From positions 558,001 through 622,000 of the forward strand of contig NZ_JAJVKV010000002.1 of the NCBI RefSeq assembly GCF_024198175.1: a DNA stretch of 64,000 bases, read 5' to 3'. The notes under the pieces were generated by a model. It did not search any database. It saw only the letters and a program-made list of their open reading frames with translations, and had not been told where the DNA came from. Shown here piece after piece: positions 30,035 to 37,631 of this stretch (position 1 is its first letter; each line of letters starts with the position of its first letter). This DNA comes from Pyxidicoccus xibeiensis (GTDB lineage Bacteria; Myxococcota; Myxococcia; Myxococcales; Myxococcaceae). Position numbers and translations under genes: made by a program.

Positions 30035-31774
30035 ATGCCGTTCCTGCTGACCCTGCCCGGTGGCCGTCAGGTCGCCCTGGACAAGCCCGTGGTGTCCGTG
30101 GGCGCCGACCCGGCCTGTGACATCGTCCTGCCGGCGCATGGCCTGAAGGCCAGCCACGCCCTGCTGTTCCGGGACGAGCGCGGCTGGTCGGTGTCCACCG
30201 CCGGCAAGGGCTGTGACGTGCGCGTGCGGGGCAAGCGCGTGGACCTGGCCCCCCTGGTGCCTGGAGACACCTTCGTCGTGGGACGGGCCACGCTGACCCT
30301 CGGCTCCTCCGGCGAGGCACCTCCACCGGCACGCGGTGGCCCCGGAGAGGCCGCGCCGCGCGGGCAGCTCGTGGCGGTGCTGACAGGCTTTGCCTCCCGA
30401 CTGCTCGCGCAGCGCCCCGCGGAGGAACTGCTGGACGCCACCATGCGCGGGCTCGCCGAGGTGACGGGCGCGGACGTGGGCTTCCTGGTGTCGGTGGAGG
30501 GACCCCGGCGCCAGGTGCTGTGCGCCACGGGCCCGGTGCCGGAGGCGGCGGTGGCGGACAGCCTGGTGGAGCAGGTCATGGCCTCGGGCACGCCGGTGCT
30601 GGTGGAGGACGTGGCCGCGGATGCGGCGCTGGCCGGGGCGCCCAGCGTGGTGGCCCTGCGCCTGACCTCCGCCCTGGTGCTCCCGCTGCGCGTGGGCGCG
30701 GCCCCGCTTCGCGCCGTGTACCTCGGCCGCCGCGTGGGCACGGCTCCGTTCTCCTCCGTGCACCTGGAGGAGGCCATGGCCCTGTCCTCGCTGGCCGCGC
30801 TGCTGCTGGCCACCTCGCACGAGCTGACGGAGCTGCGTGCGCGCGTGGACAACCTCACACAGCGCATCGCCGCGGCCACCTTCGAAGGGCTCATCGGCGA
30901 GTCCGACGCCATGCGCCACCTCTACCGGCAGGTGGAGCGCCTGGGCCCCACGTCCCTCCACGTGCTCATCCAGGGAGAGACGGGCACCGGCAAGGAGGAG
31001 GTGGCGCGCGCGCTGCACCGGCGCAGCGGGCGGCGTGGGCGACTGGTGGCCATCAACTGCGCGGCCCTGCCCGAGTCCCTTATCGAGCGCGAGCTGTTCG
31101 GCCATACGCGGGGCGCCTTCTCCGGAGCGGGGACGGACCGGGCGGGGCTGGTGGAGGCGGCGGACGGCGGCACGCTCTTCCTGGATGAAATCGGCGACAT
31201 GCCCTTCGCCCTCCAGTCCCGCCTGCTGCGCGTGGTCCAGGAGCGCGAGGTGACGCGGCTGGGAGAGAGCCGGCCGCGCAAGGTGGACATGCGCGTCATC
31301 TCCGCCACGCACCAGCCCCTCAAGGCGCGCGTTGCACAGGGCACCTTCCGGGAGGACCTCCTCTACCGGCTGGACGAGGTGCGCGTAGACGTGCCTCCCC
31401 TGCGCGAGCGCGGGGACGACGTGCTCCTCATCGCCCACCACGTGCTGAAGCAGGAGGACCGGCGCGCGAGGGGCTTCACCCAGAAGGCCACCGAGGCGCT
31501 GCGGGGTCACCCCTTCCCGGGCAATGTGCGCGAGCTGGTGTCCCGGGTGAAGCGCGCGGCCATCCTCTCCTCGACGGAGCTCATCGGCGTCGAGGACCTG
31601 GAGCTGACGGCGGACGCCGCGCCCCTGCTGCCCCTGGACGAGGCGAGGGATGCCTTCGTGCTGCGCTATGTGCGCGAGGCCATTGCCCGGAATGGGGGCA
31701 GCAAGAAGGAGGCGGCACGGGCGCTCGGCATCGGGCTGCGGTCCGTGTTTCGCTACCTGGGCGAGGAGGAGTGA
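30035..31774 (+). CDS. FHA-GAF sigma-54-dependent activator (enhancer-binding protein)
   Basis: A 579-residue regulator of RpoN promoters. Residues 1 to about 95 form an FHA phosphopeptide-binding domain (KPVVSVGADPACDIVLP, then LKASHALL). A GAF domain runs from about 115 to 265. The AAA+ domain starts near 287 (LIGESDAMRHLYRQVERL) with Walker A GETGTGKEE near 315, Walker B GGTLFLDEIGDM, and the sigma-54-contacting loop as GAFSGA near 357, where the usual Thr is Ser. A Fis-type HTH ends the protein (GGSKKEAARALGIGLRSVFR). FHA-containing activators are common in myxobacteria and usually read Ser/Thr kinase signals. Confidence 0.95.
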   Translation: MPFLLTLPGGRQVALDKPVVSVGADPACDIVLPAHGLKASHALLFRDERGWSVSTAGKGCDVRVRGKRVDLAPLVPGDTFVVGRATLTLGSSGEAPPPARGGPGEAAPRGQLVAVLTGFASRLLAQRPAEELLDATMRGLAEVTGADVGFLVSVEGPRRQVLCATGPVPEAAVADSLVEQVMASGTPVLVEDVAADAALAGAPSVVALRLTSALVLPLRVGAAPLRAVYLGRRVGTAPFSSVHLEEAMALSSLAALLLATSHELTELRARVDNLTQRIAAATFEGLIGESDAMRHLYRQVERLGPTSLHVLIQGETGTGKEEVARALHRRSGRRGRLVAINCAALPESLIERELFGHTRGAFSGAGTDRAGLVEAADGGTLFLDEIGDMPFALQSRLLRVVQEREVTRLGESRPRKVDMRVISATHQPLKARVAQGTFREDLLYRLDEVRVDVPPLRERGDDVLLIAHHVLKQEDRRARGFTQKATEALRGHPFPGNVRELVSRVKRAAILSSTELIGVEDLELTADAAPLLPLDEARDAFVLRYVREAIARNGGSKKEAARALGIGLRSVFRYLGEEE

Positions 31775-31821
31775 CCGGGGCTGTCCTTCCTCCCGTGGCC
31801 TGGAATACTCCTGTCCTCCTC

Positions 31822-32370
31822 ATGCGCAACCCCGTCCTGTCGCTCCTCGCGTGCCTCGCCCTGCTGACGCTGCTCGGGTGTCCGCTCGACATCGAGGTGC
31901 GCGAAGAGGACCTGGTCTGCGAAGACGAGCCCTGTGGGACGTCATGCGTCGCGGACGCGGAGTGTCCGGACGACCAGCGCTGCGACGGCTTGGAAGACGT
32001 GTGCGTGCCGGGGCCGAGACTCACCGAGACGTGCTCGGGCTTCGGCTCGTGCCAGCCGTACGCGAGCTGCGAGGAGAGCCGCTGCGAGATGAGCTGCTCG
32101 TACGGCTGCCCACCAGGCTACCGGTGCGGCCCGGAGAACCTCTGCGTCGAGGAGTGCACCTCTGGAGTTCCGGAGACGCTGGGCGACTACTGTGAGACCT
32201 CCATGGACTGCACCCGCTGCGGCTTCTGCGTCGCGGACGCGGGCGGCGCGAAGCGGTGCCACCAGCCCTGCAGTTCGGATGGGGACTGTCCCGGCGGCAC
32301 GCCGGGCTCGTGCGAGCTGATACCTCGGAGCAGCCTCCGCGTCTGCCGACTTGGGCAAGGGGCCCCGTGA
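31822..32370 (+). CDS. Cysteine-rich lipoprotein
   Basis: A 182-residue lipoprotein. The signal NPVLSLLACLALLTLLGC has a clean lipobox (TLLGC). The mature protein is very cysteine-rich, with modules of the type DAECPDDQRCDGLEDVCVPG and SDGDCPGGTPGSC, seen in many myxobacterial and other deltaproteobacterial surface lipoproteins (Dickkopf-like Cys-rich repeats). All cysteines are probably in disulfides. No function is known. It lies between the activator and the PEGA kinase on the same strand. Confidence 0.8.
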   Translation: MRNPVLSLLACLALLTLLGCPLDIEVREEDLVCEDEPCGTSCVADAECPDDQRCDGLEDVCVPGPRLTETCSGFGSCQPYASCEESRCEMSCSYGCPPGYRCGPENLCVEECTSGVPETLGDYCETSMDCTRCGFCVADAGGAKRCHQPCSSDGDCPGGTPGSCELIPRSSLRVCRLGQGAP

Positions 32371-32408
32371 TTGCCCCCCTGGCACGACGTCTCTAGACTC
32401 CGCTCGCG

Positions 32409-34565
32409 ATGAAGGACGAACTGCTGGCCGGGCGCTACCAGTTGGAGCAGGAACTGGGGCGTGGGGGCATGGCCACCGTCTTCCTGGCCAGGGACCTCCG
32501 GCTGGCGCGCCGGGTGGCGGTGAAGGTGATGCACCCGGGCGAGGATGGCCGGCGCGCCGAGCGCTTCCGCCGTGAAGCGGAGCTGGTGGCCTCGCTCAAG
32601 CACCCCAACGTCCTGGAGGTCCACGACTTCGGCGAGGACGCCGCGCGAGGCCCCTTCCTCGTGTGTGAGTGGGTCCAGGGAGAGAGCCTGCGCGAGCTGG
32701 CGCGGCGGCTCGCGCCCGTGCCGCCCGAGGCGGCGGCGGTGGTGGGCTGGGAGCTGGCCCGGGCGCTGGAGGCCGCGCATGCGCGCGGCGTGGTGCACCG
32801 GGACGTGAAGCCGGAGAACGTGCTGGTGTCGAAGGGTGGCCCGCTGAAGCTCGCCGACTTCGGCATCGCCGCGCTGGAGGACCAGGAGCGGTTCACCAGC
32901 ACCGGGGCCATCACGGGCTCGCTGGCGTACATGGCGCCCGAGCGCATCGACACGGGCGCGTGGTCTCCGGCGTCGGACGTGTACGCGGTGGGAGTGATTC
33001 TCTTCGAGCTGTGCACCGGCACGACGCCTCATGCGGGCAAGGGCAGCGCGCACCTCGCGGTCTCCGTGATGACCCGGGACGCGCCGCCGCTGGCCGAGGC
33101 TGCACCGGGAACTCCCGAGCCGCTGACGGCGCTGGTGGACAGGTGTCTCGCGCGGGACTCGCGCGACCGGCCCGCGAATGGCGCGGAGCTGGCCGCGGGC
33201 CTGGAGGCGGTGGTGGCGCGGCTGGCCGGCCCTCCCGCCGAGGTCTCACGAGGCTTCTTCCTGGAGCCTGAGGCGCACGCCGCCCGGTGGCGGGAGGCCC
33301 GGTTCCAGCGACTGGTGGGGGAGGGAAGGGCGCTGCTGGCCGCCGGGGAGGGCGCCCGCGCCGCGAGGCTCCTCAACGCAGCGCTGATGCTCCGTCCAGG
33401 CGCGTCCGAGGTGCTGGCGCTCCTGCGCACGCGGCCGGGCATGCGCAGGACGAAGGTGCTCGGTGGGAGCGTCGCGCTGGTAGGACTTCTCGCGACGCTC
33501 GCGGTCTGGGGATGGGGGCCGTGGCGCGGCGGGACGGAGCCGCTCGCTCCGCCTGCGCAGGCTCTCGCGTCTGCTGCCATGGAGACTGTGTCGCCGCGGG
33601 TTCCCGCGTCGGAGTCGGACCGTGGCACGCATGCTGGAGAGGGCACCTCGCCGCCCGTGCGCTCGTCAGGGTCGGCGCATGGCACATCCGGGGAAGGGGA
33701 CGCCTCGCCTCGCGTTCCAGGTGCGGACCCGGCTCCTCGCGTGGACACAGAGGGGAACTCATTGGGGCTTACGCTCGCTCCGGAGCGAGCGACTCGCGCG
33801 ACGACGGAGCCAGCCCCCTCTCACGCTACAGGTCGCCCCACGGAGACTACGCCGCCGCATACGGCCGCGCCGGTCCAAGCCACTCCCTCGCTCACGCCGG
33901 ACCGCGCCACGGGTCGCCCCACGGAGCCCGTGCCGCCGCTCACGGCCGCGCCGGTCCGGTCCACTCCCGCTCCCACGAAGCTGGCCTCGCACACCCAGCC
34001 ATCACGCACGTCCCGTTCCTCGCGCACGCCGCCAGCGGGAGCGGAGCCCAGCCGTCCCGAGTCCGTGGCGTCAGCGCCCATCGACCCTCGCGCGGTGGAG
34101 CCGGCTGCGGCACCTGTCGCTCCTCCGCTCACCGAGCCGCAGGCGTATGCGACGCTGACCGTGGTGGCACGTCCGTGGGCGGAGGTCTTCGTGGACGGCC
34201 AGAGTCGGGGCTACACGCCCCGCGTCCGCGAGGTGCGCCTGTCGCCGGGCACGCACCGGCTTCGCTTCGAGAACCCGCTGTGTGAAGCCGTGGAGGAGGT
34301 CATCCAGGTCTCGGCCAGAGAGACGGTGTCGCGAGAGCTCAACCTCCAGGTACTCAAGGCGGAGGTGTCCATCCTCGCGCCCGCCGGTGCGCGGGTCTTC
34401 GTCGACGGAGTGGAAGTCGGCGTGGCGCCGCTTCGCGGGCCCGTGCGGCTCGGGCATGGGGGGCACGTGGTCTCGGCCCGGGGACCTGGAGGAGCGGTGC
34501 TGAGAAAGGACATCGAGGTGGTCGCGGGCGCGCGGACCGAAGTGGTGCTGGGGCGCGGGCCATGA
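32409..34565 (+). CDS. Transmembrane Ser/Thr protein kinase with two PEGA domains
   Basis: A 718-residue eukaryote-like kinase. Residues about 8-270: Gly loop GRGGMATVFLARD, Lys in VAVKVMHPG, catalytic VHRDVKPEN near 128-136, ADFG near 148 and TGSLAYMAPERID. A linker leads to one transmembrane helix near 348-365 (VLGGSVALVGLLATLAVWG). A Pro/Thr-rich outer region includes an internal 27-residue duplication (ATGRPTE...). Two PEGA domains close the protein: VEVFVDG-type signatures near 590 (WAEVFVDGQSRGYTP) and 655 (GARVFVDGVEVGVAPL). PEGA domains are thought to bind surface partners. The stop overlaps the next gene start. Confidence 0.94.
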   Translation: MKDELLAGRYQLEQELGRGGMATVFLARDLRLARRVAVKVMHPGEDGRRAERFRREAELVASLKHPNVLEVHDFGEDAARGPFLVCEWVQGESLRELARRLAPVPPEAAAVVGWELARALEAAHARGVVHRDVKPENVLVSKGGPLKLADFGIAALEDQERFTSTGAITGSLAYMAPERIDTGAWSPASDVYAVGVILFELCTGTTPHAGKGSAHLAVSVMTRDAPPLAEAAPGTPEPLTALVDRCLARDSRDRPANGAELAAGLEAVVARLAGPPAEVSRGFFLEPEAHAARWREARFQRLVGEGRALLAAGEGARAARLLNAALMLRPGASEVLALLRTRPGMRRTKVLGGSVALVGLLATLAVWGWGPWRGGTEPLAPPAQALASAAMETVSPRVPASESDRGTHAGEGTSPPVRSSGSAHGTSGEGDASPRVPGADPAPRVDTEGNSLGLTLAPERATRATTEPAPSHATGRPTETTPPHTAAPVQATPSLTPDRATGRPTEPVPPLTAAPVRSTPAPTKLASHTQPSRTSRSSRTPPAGAEPSRPESVASAPIDPRAVEPAAAPVAPPLTEPQAYATLTVVARPWAEVFVDGQSRGYTPRVREVRLSPGTHRLRFENPLCEAVEEVIQVSARETVSRELNLQVLKAEVSILAPAGARVFVDGVEVGVAPLRGPVRLGHGGHVVSARGPGGAVLRKDIEVVAGARTEVVLGRGP
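33825..33986 (+). repeat. Direct 81 bp duplication inside the kinase gene
   Basis: The sequence around GGTCGCCCCACGGAG occurs at 33831 and again 81 bases later at 33912, each time followed by a CCGCCGC..ACGGCCGCGCCGGTCC core. It adds 27 residues in frame to the Pro/Thr-rich outer linker of the PEGA kinase. Confidence 0.6.
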
Positions 34566-35305
34566 CGGGACTCGTCGTCGCCCTGGTGCTGGCGTCCTCC
34601 TCTGCTCTCGGGCCCGCCCGCGAGGCGTATCAGTCCGGTGAGCTGGCGCGGGCCCGCACGGCGCTGGAGGCGCTGCTCCACCCCCTCCAGCTGAAGAACC
34701 CCACCGAGGAGGCCGAGGCCCACCTGCTGTTGGCCGCCACGTACCACGCGGGTGAAGACCCGGCCCGGGCAGAGCAGGAAGTGGTGGAGGGGCTCGCGGT
34801 GGACCCCGACGCGAAGCTGGACCCACTGGTATACCCGCCCGACTTCATTGCCTTCGTCGAGCGCGTGCGCACCGTACACCGGCAACGCATCTCCGACCGG
34901 GCGGCCCAGCGCCGTCCGCCCGTGCTCGTACCGCCCCCGGCCACCGTGAGGCCCCGGCCAGCGACGACGAGCATGGCCCTGTACCAACCACGTCCGCCCT
35001 CGCGTGGCTGGTACCTGGTGCCCTTCGGCGTGGGACACCTGATTCACGGCCGGCCCACGAAGGGCACGGTGCTGGCCGTGACGCAGGGGCTCACCTTCGC
35101 CGTGTCCGCGGCCTCGCTGGGCACGGCGCTGTCGCTGCGAGGCCCCGACGGCAGGTACTCCGCCGAGGACGCGCGCACGGCCCGGGGGCTCAACATCTCC
35201 TACCTCGTCGGGGCCTATGCCTTCGCGGCGCTCTACGCCTATGGCGTCCTGGACGGGCTCGTCCTGACGCCCGAGCCGGTCGCGCCGCGAGGCCCTCAGG
35301 GCTGA
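34562..35305 (+). CDS. Exported TPR-like membrane protein coupled to the PEGA kinase
   Basis: A 247-residue protein translated from an ATG that overlaps the kinase stop (ATGA). The start is a signal peptide (LVVALVLASSSALGPA). Residues about 20-100 are TPR-like helices (AREAYQSGELARARTALEAL). A Pro-rich linker follows, then two or three hydrophobic segments (about 160-235: YLVPFGVGHLIHG, LAVTQGLTFAVSAASLGTAL, YLVGAYAFAALYAYGVLDG), as in DUF5683-type proteins. It likely works with the kinase at the membrane; function is inferred from coupling only. It overlaps the convergent lectin gene by ten bases. Confidence 0.8.
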   Translation: MTGLVVALVLASSSALGPAREAYQSGELARARTALEALLHPLQLKNPTEEAEAHLLLAATYHAGEDPARAEQEVVEGLAVDPDAKLDPLVYPPDFIAFVERVRTVHRQRISDRAAQRRPPVLVPPPATVRPRPATTSMALYQPRPPSRGWYLVPFGVGHLIHGRPTKGTVLAVTQGLTFAVSAASLGTALSLRGPDGRYSAEDARTARGLNISYLVGAYAFAALYAYGVLDGLVLTPEPVAPRGPQG

Positions 35306-36549
35306 GGCTGCGGCGGCGGGAGGACCCGGAAGACGAGCCGCCCGCTGCACGTGCCGTTCTCGAAGCAGCCGGCCTTCAGCACGTAGGCACCGGTGCCGCA
35401 GGCGGGCACCCGGTAGCGGATTCGCGAGCCCCCGCTCTTGCAGTCGTCGTCATTCGCCGTCACCTCCAGGCCGTCCGGTCCCAGCATGCGCAGGAAGGTG
35501 TCGCCCGTCGAAGACGCGGTCGGTATGCCGCAGGTGCCAATCTCCAGCGTCTGTCCGGCCTCGAGCAGGAACTCGAAGTCCGCCGTGGCCTGGGTCGCCG
35601 ACGCAGTCCCCGTGGCCTCGTAGACGAAGTGCTCGTAGCCCTCGGGCGGATTGGAGCGCTCGCAGACGAAGGTGGTGTATTCGCCGCAGTGGATGTCGTT
35701 CCAGCCGCCCCCCGGAATCGTGCCCACGGGCGGCACGTTGTTGACGGCGCAGTGCTCGTAGCCGCCCGTGTTGTTGGGCTCGTTCCGGCGCCAGTTGAGA
35801 TAGGTCGGCGCCATTCCGTCCGACCACCGCCAGGTCCCTTCCCTGAACTGGTCATTGAAGCCGATCCACGACGCCTGACCGGCGGGGACCTGCGACTTCA
35901 GCCAGGTGTCTTCCGCGCCGTCGTTGATGGAGACGAGGTCGTAGCCCTGGTTCAGGCAGGTGGTCCGCGCCTGCGCCCAGGGCTTCTTCAGCGTGTAGAA
36001 GAGGTACGGGTGCCCGTTGAACTGCGCGGGCGTGGGGGGAGCGCTCTCGCAGATGAAGGGCCGGGGGGCGGTGCAGGGGAGGTCGTTCCACGTGCCCGTG
36101 GCAGTGAGGAGGACTGCGCAGCTCTCGTTCGTGCCGCCGTTGGGCTCGCCCGGGGTCCAGTGGACGTAGCTCGACGGGGCCTCCGACCACGTCCACGTGC
36201 CCTCCCTGCCGCGGTCGTTGAACCCGGTCCAGAGCTCGCTGGAGACCGTGGCCGCCTGCGTCGCCACCCACTGTTCCTCCTCGACGTTGTCGAGCGTCAA
36301 CAGCCCCATGTCCAGGTCGGCGCAGGCCTTCACCGCGTCGGGCCAGGCCTTCGGCGTGGCGGAGATGACATAGGTGTGGTCGCCGTAGCTCAGCCGCTGG
36401 GACGTCGTGCGAACCTCCTCCTGGCCGTAGGGCACGGCGCTCGCGGCGCCGCTTCCGTCGCAGCCCCACAGGGCGGCCGCGCCCATCAGCAGGGCAAGGC
36501 CCGACGTCCAGCGGGGGTTCGGGGAGGTTCCGGTTCTGTCTCTGCGCAT
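35296..36549 (-). CDS. Lipoprotein with two C-type lectin domains
   Basis: A 417-residue lipoprotein; signal with LWGC lipobox after SGLALLMGAAA. Two C-type lectin-like domains follow: residues about 53-170 (DHTYVISATPKAWPDAVKAC, LWTGFNDRGREGTWTWSEA, GEPNGGTNESCAVLL, WNDLPC, FICE) and about 180-295 (WIGFNDQFREGTWRWSDG, NEPNNTGGYEHCAV, WNDIHC, FVCE). Both keep the calcium/sugar EPN motif (mannose-type specificity in animals) and the WND motif. The C-terminal 110 residues resemble a pre-peptidase (PPC) beta domain. Probably surface-exposed sugar binding. ATG 36549 is chosen as the start before the signal peptide. A sigma-54-like box lies upstream. Confidence 0.9.
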   Translation of the reverse strand: MRRDRTGTSPNPRWTSGLALLMGAAALWGCDGSGAASAVPYGQEEVRTTSQRLSYGDHTYVISATPKAWPDAVKACADLDMGLLTLDNVEEEQWVATQAATVSSELWTGFNDRGREGTWTWSEAPSSYVHWTPGEPNGGTNESCAVLLTATGTWNDLPCTAPRPFICESAPPTPAQFNGHPYLFYTLKKPWAQARTTCLNQGYDLVSINDGAEDTWLKSQVPAGQASWIGFNDQFREGTWRWSDGMAPTYLNWRRNEPNNTGGYEHCAVNNVPPVGTIPGGGWNDIHCGEYTTFVCERSNPPEGYEHFVYEATGTASATQATADFEFLLEAGQTLEIGTCGIPTASSTGDTFLRMLGPDGLEVTANDDDCKSGGSRIRYRVPACGTGAYVLKAGCFENGTCSGRLVFRVLPPPQPQP

Positions 36550-36680
36550 CGTGTGTCGCTCCTGGGTTGGGGTGCTGAGCCCTGCCCAGGGCAAGGTCGG
36601 TGCCAGGAGCCTTCATGGCCGCGCGGAGCCGCGTTTCCGGGGACTTGAGCGCGCACGCGCCGGAGGCAGCGCTCCGGCGT

Positions 36681-36696
36681 GGCGGGGAACGTGCCA
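36681..36696 (-). promoter_or_regulatory. Candidate sigma-54 promoter before the lectin gene
   Basis: On the minus strand TGGCACGTTCCCCGCC has a perfect -24 element TGGCACG and the invariant GC at the -12 position, though the TT before it is CC. It overlaps a perfect palindrome GTGCCAG-CC-CTGGCAC at 36691-36706. It lies about 130 bases upstream of the lectin ATG, in a 235-base gap with no visible gene. Confidence 0.35.
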
Positions 36697-36784
36697 GCCC
36701 TGGCACGCGCGAGCCCTCTCCACTGGGGACACGCGTGTCAGAGCCCTTCGCGGCGCGTCAGCTCGCGCCGGGAGGCGGCCGCGC

Positions 36785-37198
36785 TCAGCCCCAGGGCCGC
36801 AGCCAGAGCGCGTAGCCGGCGAGCCCCGCCTGGACGAGGAGGGTGAGCAGCGCGCCCACCACCTGCACGCGGCTGGTCCTGAGCAGGCCGAAGGCATGCG
36901 CCAGCCGCGCGACGAGCAGCGCGCCGCCGAAGACATGGAGCACCGCCGAGCCTCCGCCGCTCAGCTCGGCCACCAACAGCAGGAAGAGCGCCAGGGGAAC
37001 GTGCTCCACGTTGTTGCCGTGCGCGCGGATGGCGGCCTGCAGCTCGGCATGGCCACCGTCCCCGCGGAACGTCTTGTACTTGCCGCGCACGCGGCTGACG
37101 TTGACGCCGAGGCCCATCGTGAGGAAGGCGTTGAGCGCCCCGTAGAGCGCCGTAACGGGGACGGCGAACAGGGCCGTTCCGAGTAGAGGACTGTCCAT
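36785..37198 (-). CDS. MAPEG-family membrane protein
   Basis: A 137-residue membrane protein with four hydrophobic helices. The MAPEG signature is clear: after helix one, the segment RAHGNNVEHVPLALFLL with the conserved Glu, His and Pro, then ARLAHAFGLL in the third helix region. MAPEG proteins are glutathione- or eicosanoid-type transferases in the membrane; bacterial members are mostly uncharacterised and some bind glutathione. Start ATG 37198. It lies just after the terminator of the short peptide gene, so it is probably transcribed from its own promoter or by read-through. Confidence 0.88.
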   Translation of the reverse strand: MDSPLLGTALFAVPVTALYGALNAFLTMGLGVNVSRVRGKYKTFRGDGGHAELQAAIRAHGNNVEHVPLALFLLLVAELSGGGSAVLHVFGGALLVARLAHAFGLLRTSRVQVVGALLTLLVQAGLAGYALWLRPWG

Positions 37199-37217
37199 GG
37201 TGTGCCCCTCGGGCCTG

Positions 37218-37258
37218 AAAAAGCGAAGTCGCCGGCAGGCACGAGGCCCACCGGCGAC
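37218..37258 (-). terminator. Rho-independent terminator of the short peptide gene
   Basis: On the minus strand GTCGCCGG pairs with CCGGCGAC (arms at 37251-37258 and 37228-37235) and the stem is followed by TTCGCTTTTT (plus-strand A run 37218-37222). It is the most canonical intrinsic terminator in the window and lies 38 bases after the stop of the 25-residue peptide. Confidence 0.8.
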
Positions 37259-37295
37259 TGAACTGCGCTACATGCGCGGTTTCCCGCGCCGCAGA

Positions 37296-37373
37296 CTACG
37301 GGATCTGGCAGTTGGGGCAGAGGGTGCCGCCACAGCTACGGGGACCGCCGCGAACCTTGGTCTTGATCTGCAT
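37296..37373 (-). CDS. 25-residue cysteine-rich peptide, candidate modified-peptide precursor
   Basis: A short gene encoding MQIKTKVRGG followed by PRSCGGTLCPNCQIP. It has AAGGAG six bases before the ATG, an intrinsic terminator 38 bases after the stop, a TTGACA box and palindromes upstream, so it is a complete single-gene transcription unit. The peptide has three cysteines (14, 19, 22) in a CxxxxCxxC spacing and a Gly-Gly at residues 9-10, where many peptide leaders are cut. It could be a ribosomally made, modified peptide, a small metal-binding peptide, or a signal. No maturation enzyme is adjacent. I know of no exact family for it; the function is unknown. Confidence 0.7.
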   Translation of the reverse strand: MQIKTKVRGGPRSCGGTLCPNCQIP

Positions 37374-37435
37374 GGGATGCTCCTTGCCTGGTGTGGGACT
37401 GCAATTTCCAACAGCGCAGCGAGCTGCCTGCACCG

Positions 37436-37448
37436 TTGGAAGTTCCAA
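37436..37448. promoter_or_regulatory. Palindromic operator candidate of the peptide gene
   Basis: TTGGAA-G-TTCCAA is a perfect inverted repeat that overlaps the predicted -10 and start region of the peptide promoter. A third half-site TTCCAA is at 37406-37411; with TTGGAA at 37436-37441 it can form a seven-base-pair hairpin in the leader. Confidence 0.45.
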
Positions 37449-37476
37449 GTGAAATCGAGTTCATCTCGGGTGTCAA
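37448..37476 (-). promoter_or_regulatory. Candidate promoter of the 25-residue peptide gene
   Basis: On the minus strand a perfect TTGACA (37471-37476) is followed after 17 bases by TTCACT (37448-37453), a weak -10 box. The message would start near 37441 and carry a leader of about 68 bases. Confidence 0.45.
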
Positions 37477-37631
37477 GTTTTAGCAGAGGCGGAAGAATTA
37501 ACCGCCTCCTCAGGATTGCCTGAACGCCCGTGCCGGGGTGACCTCGTGGGTTCCGCGGCCTCAGCGCGGCTTGTACGGCAGGGCGCCCAGGCTCCTGCAG
37601 GTGCCGGCCTCGCATCCACTAGAGTGCGGCC

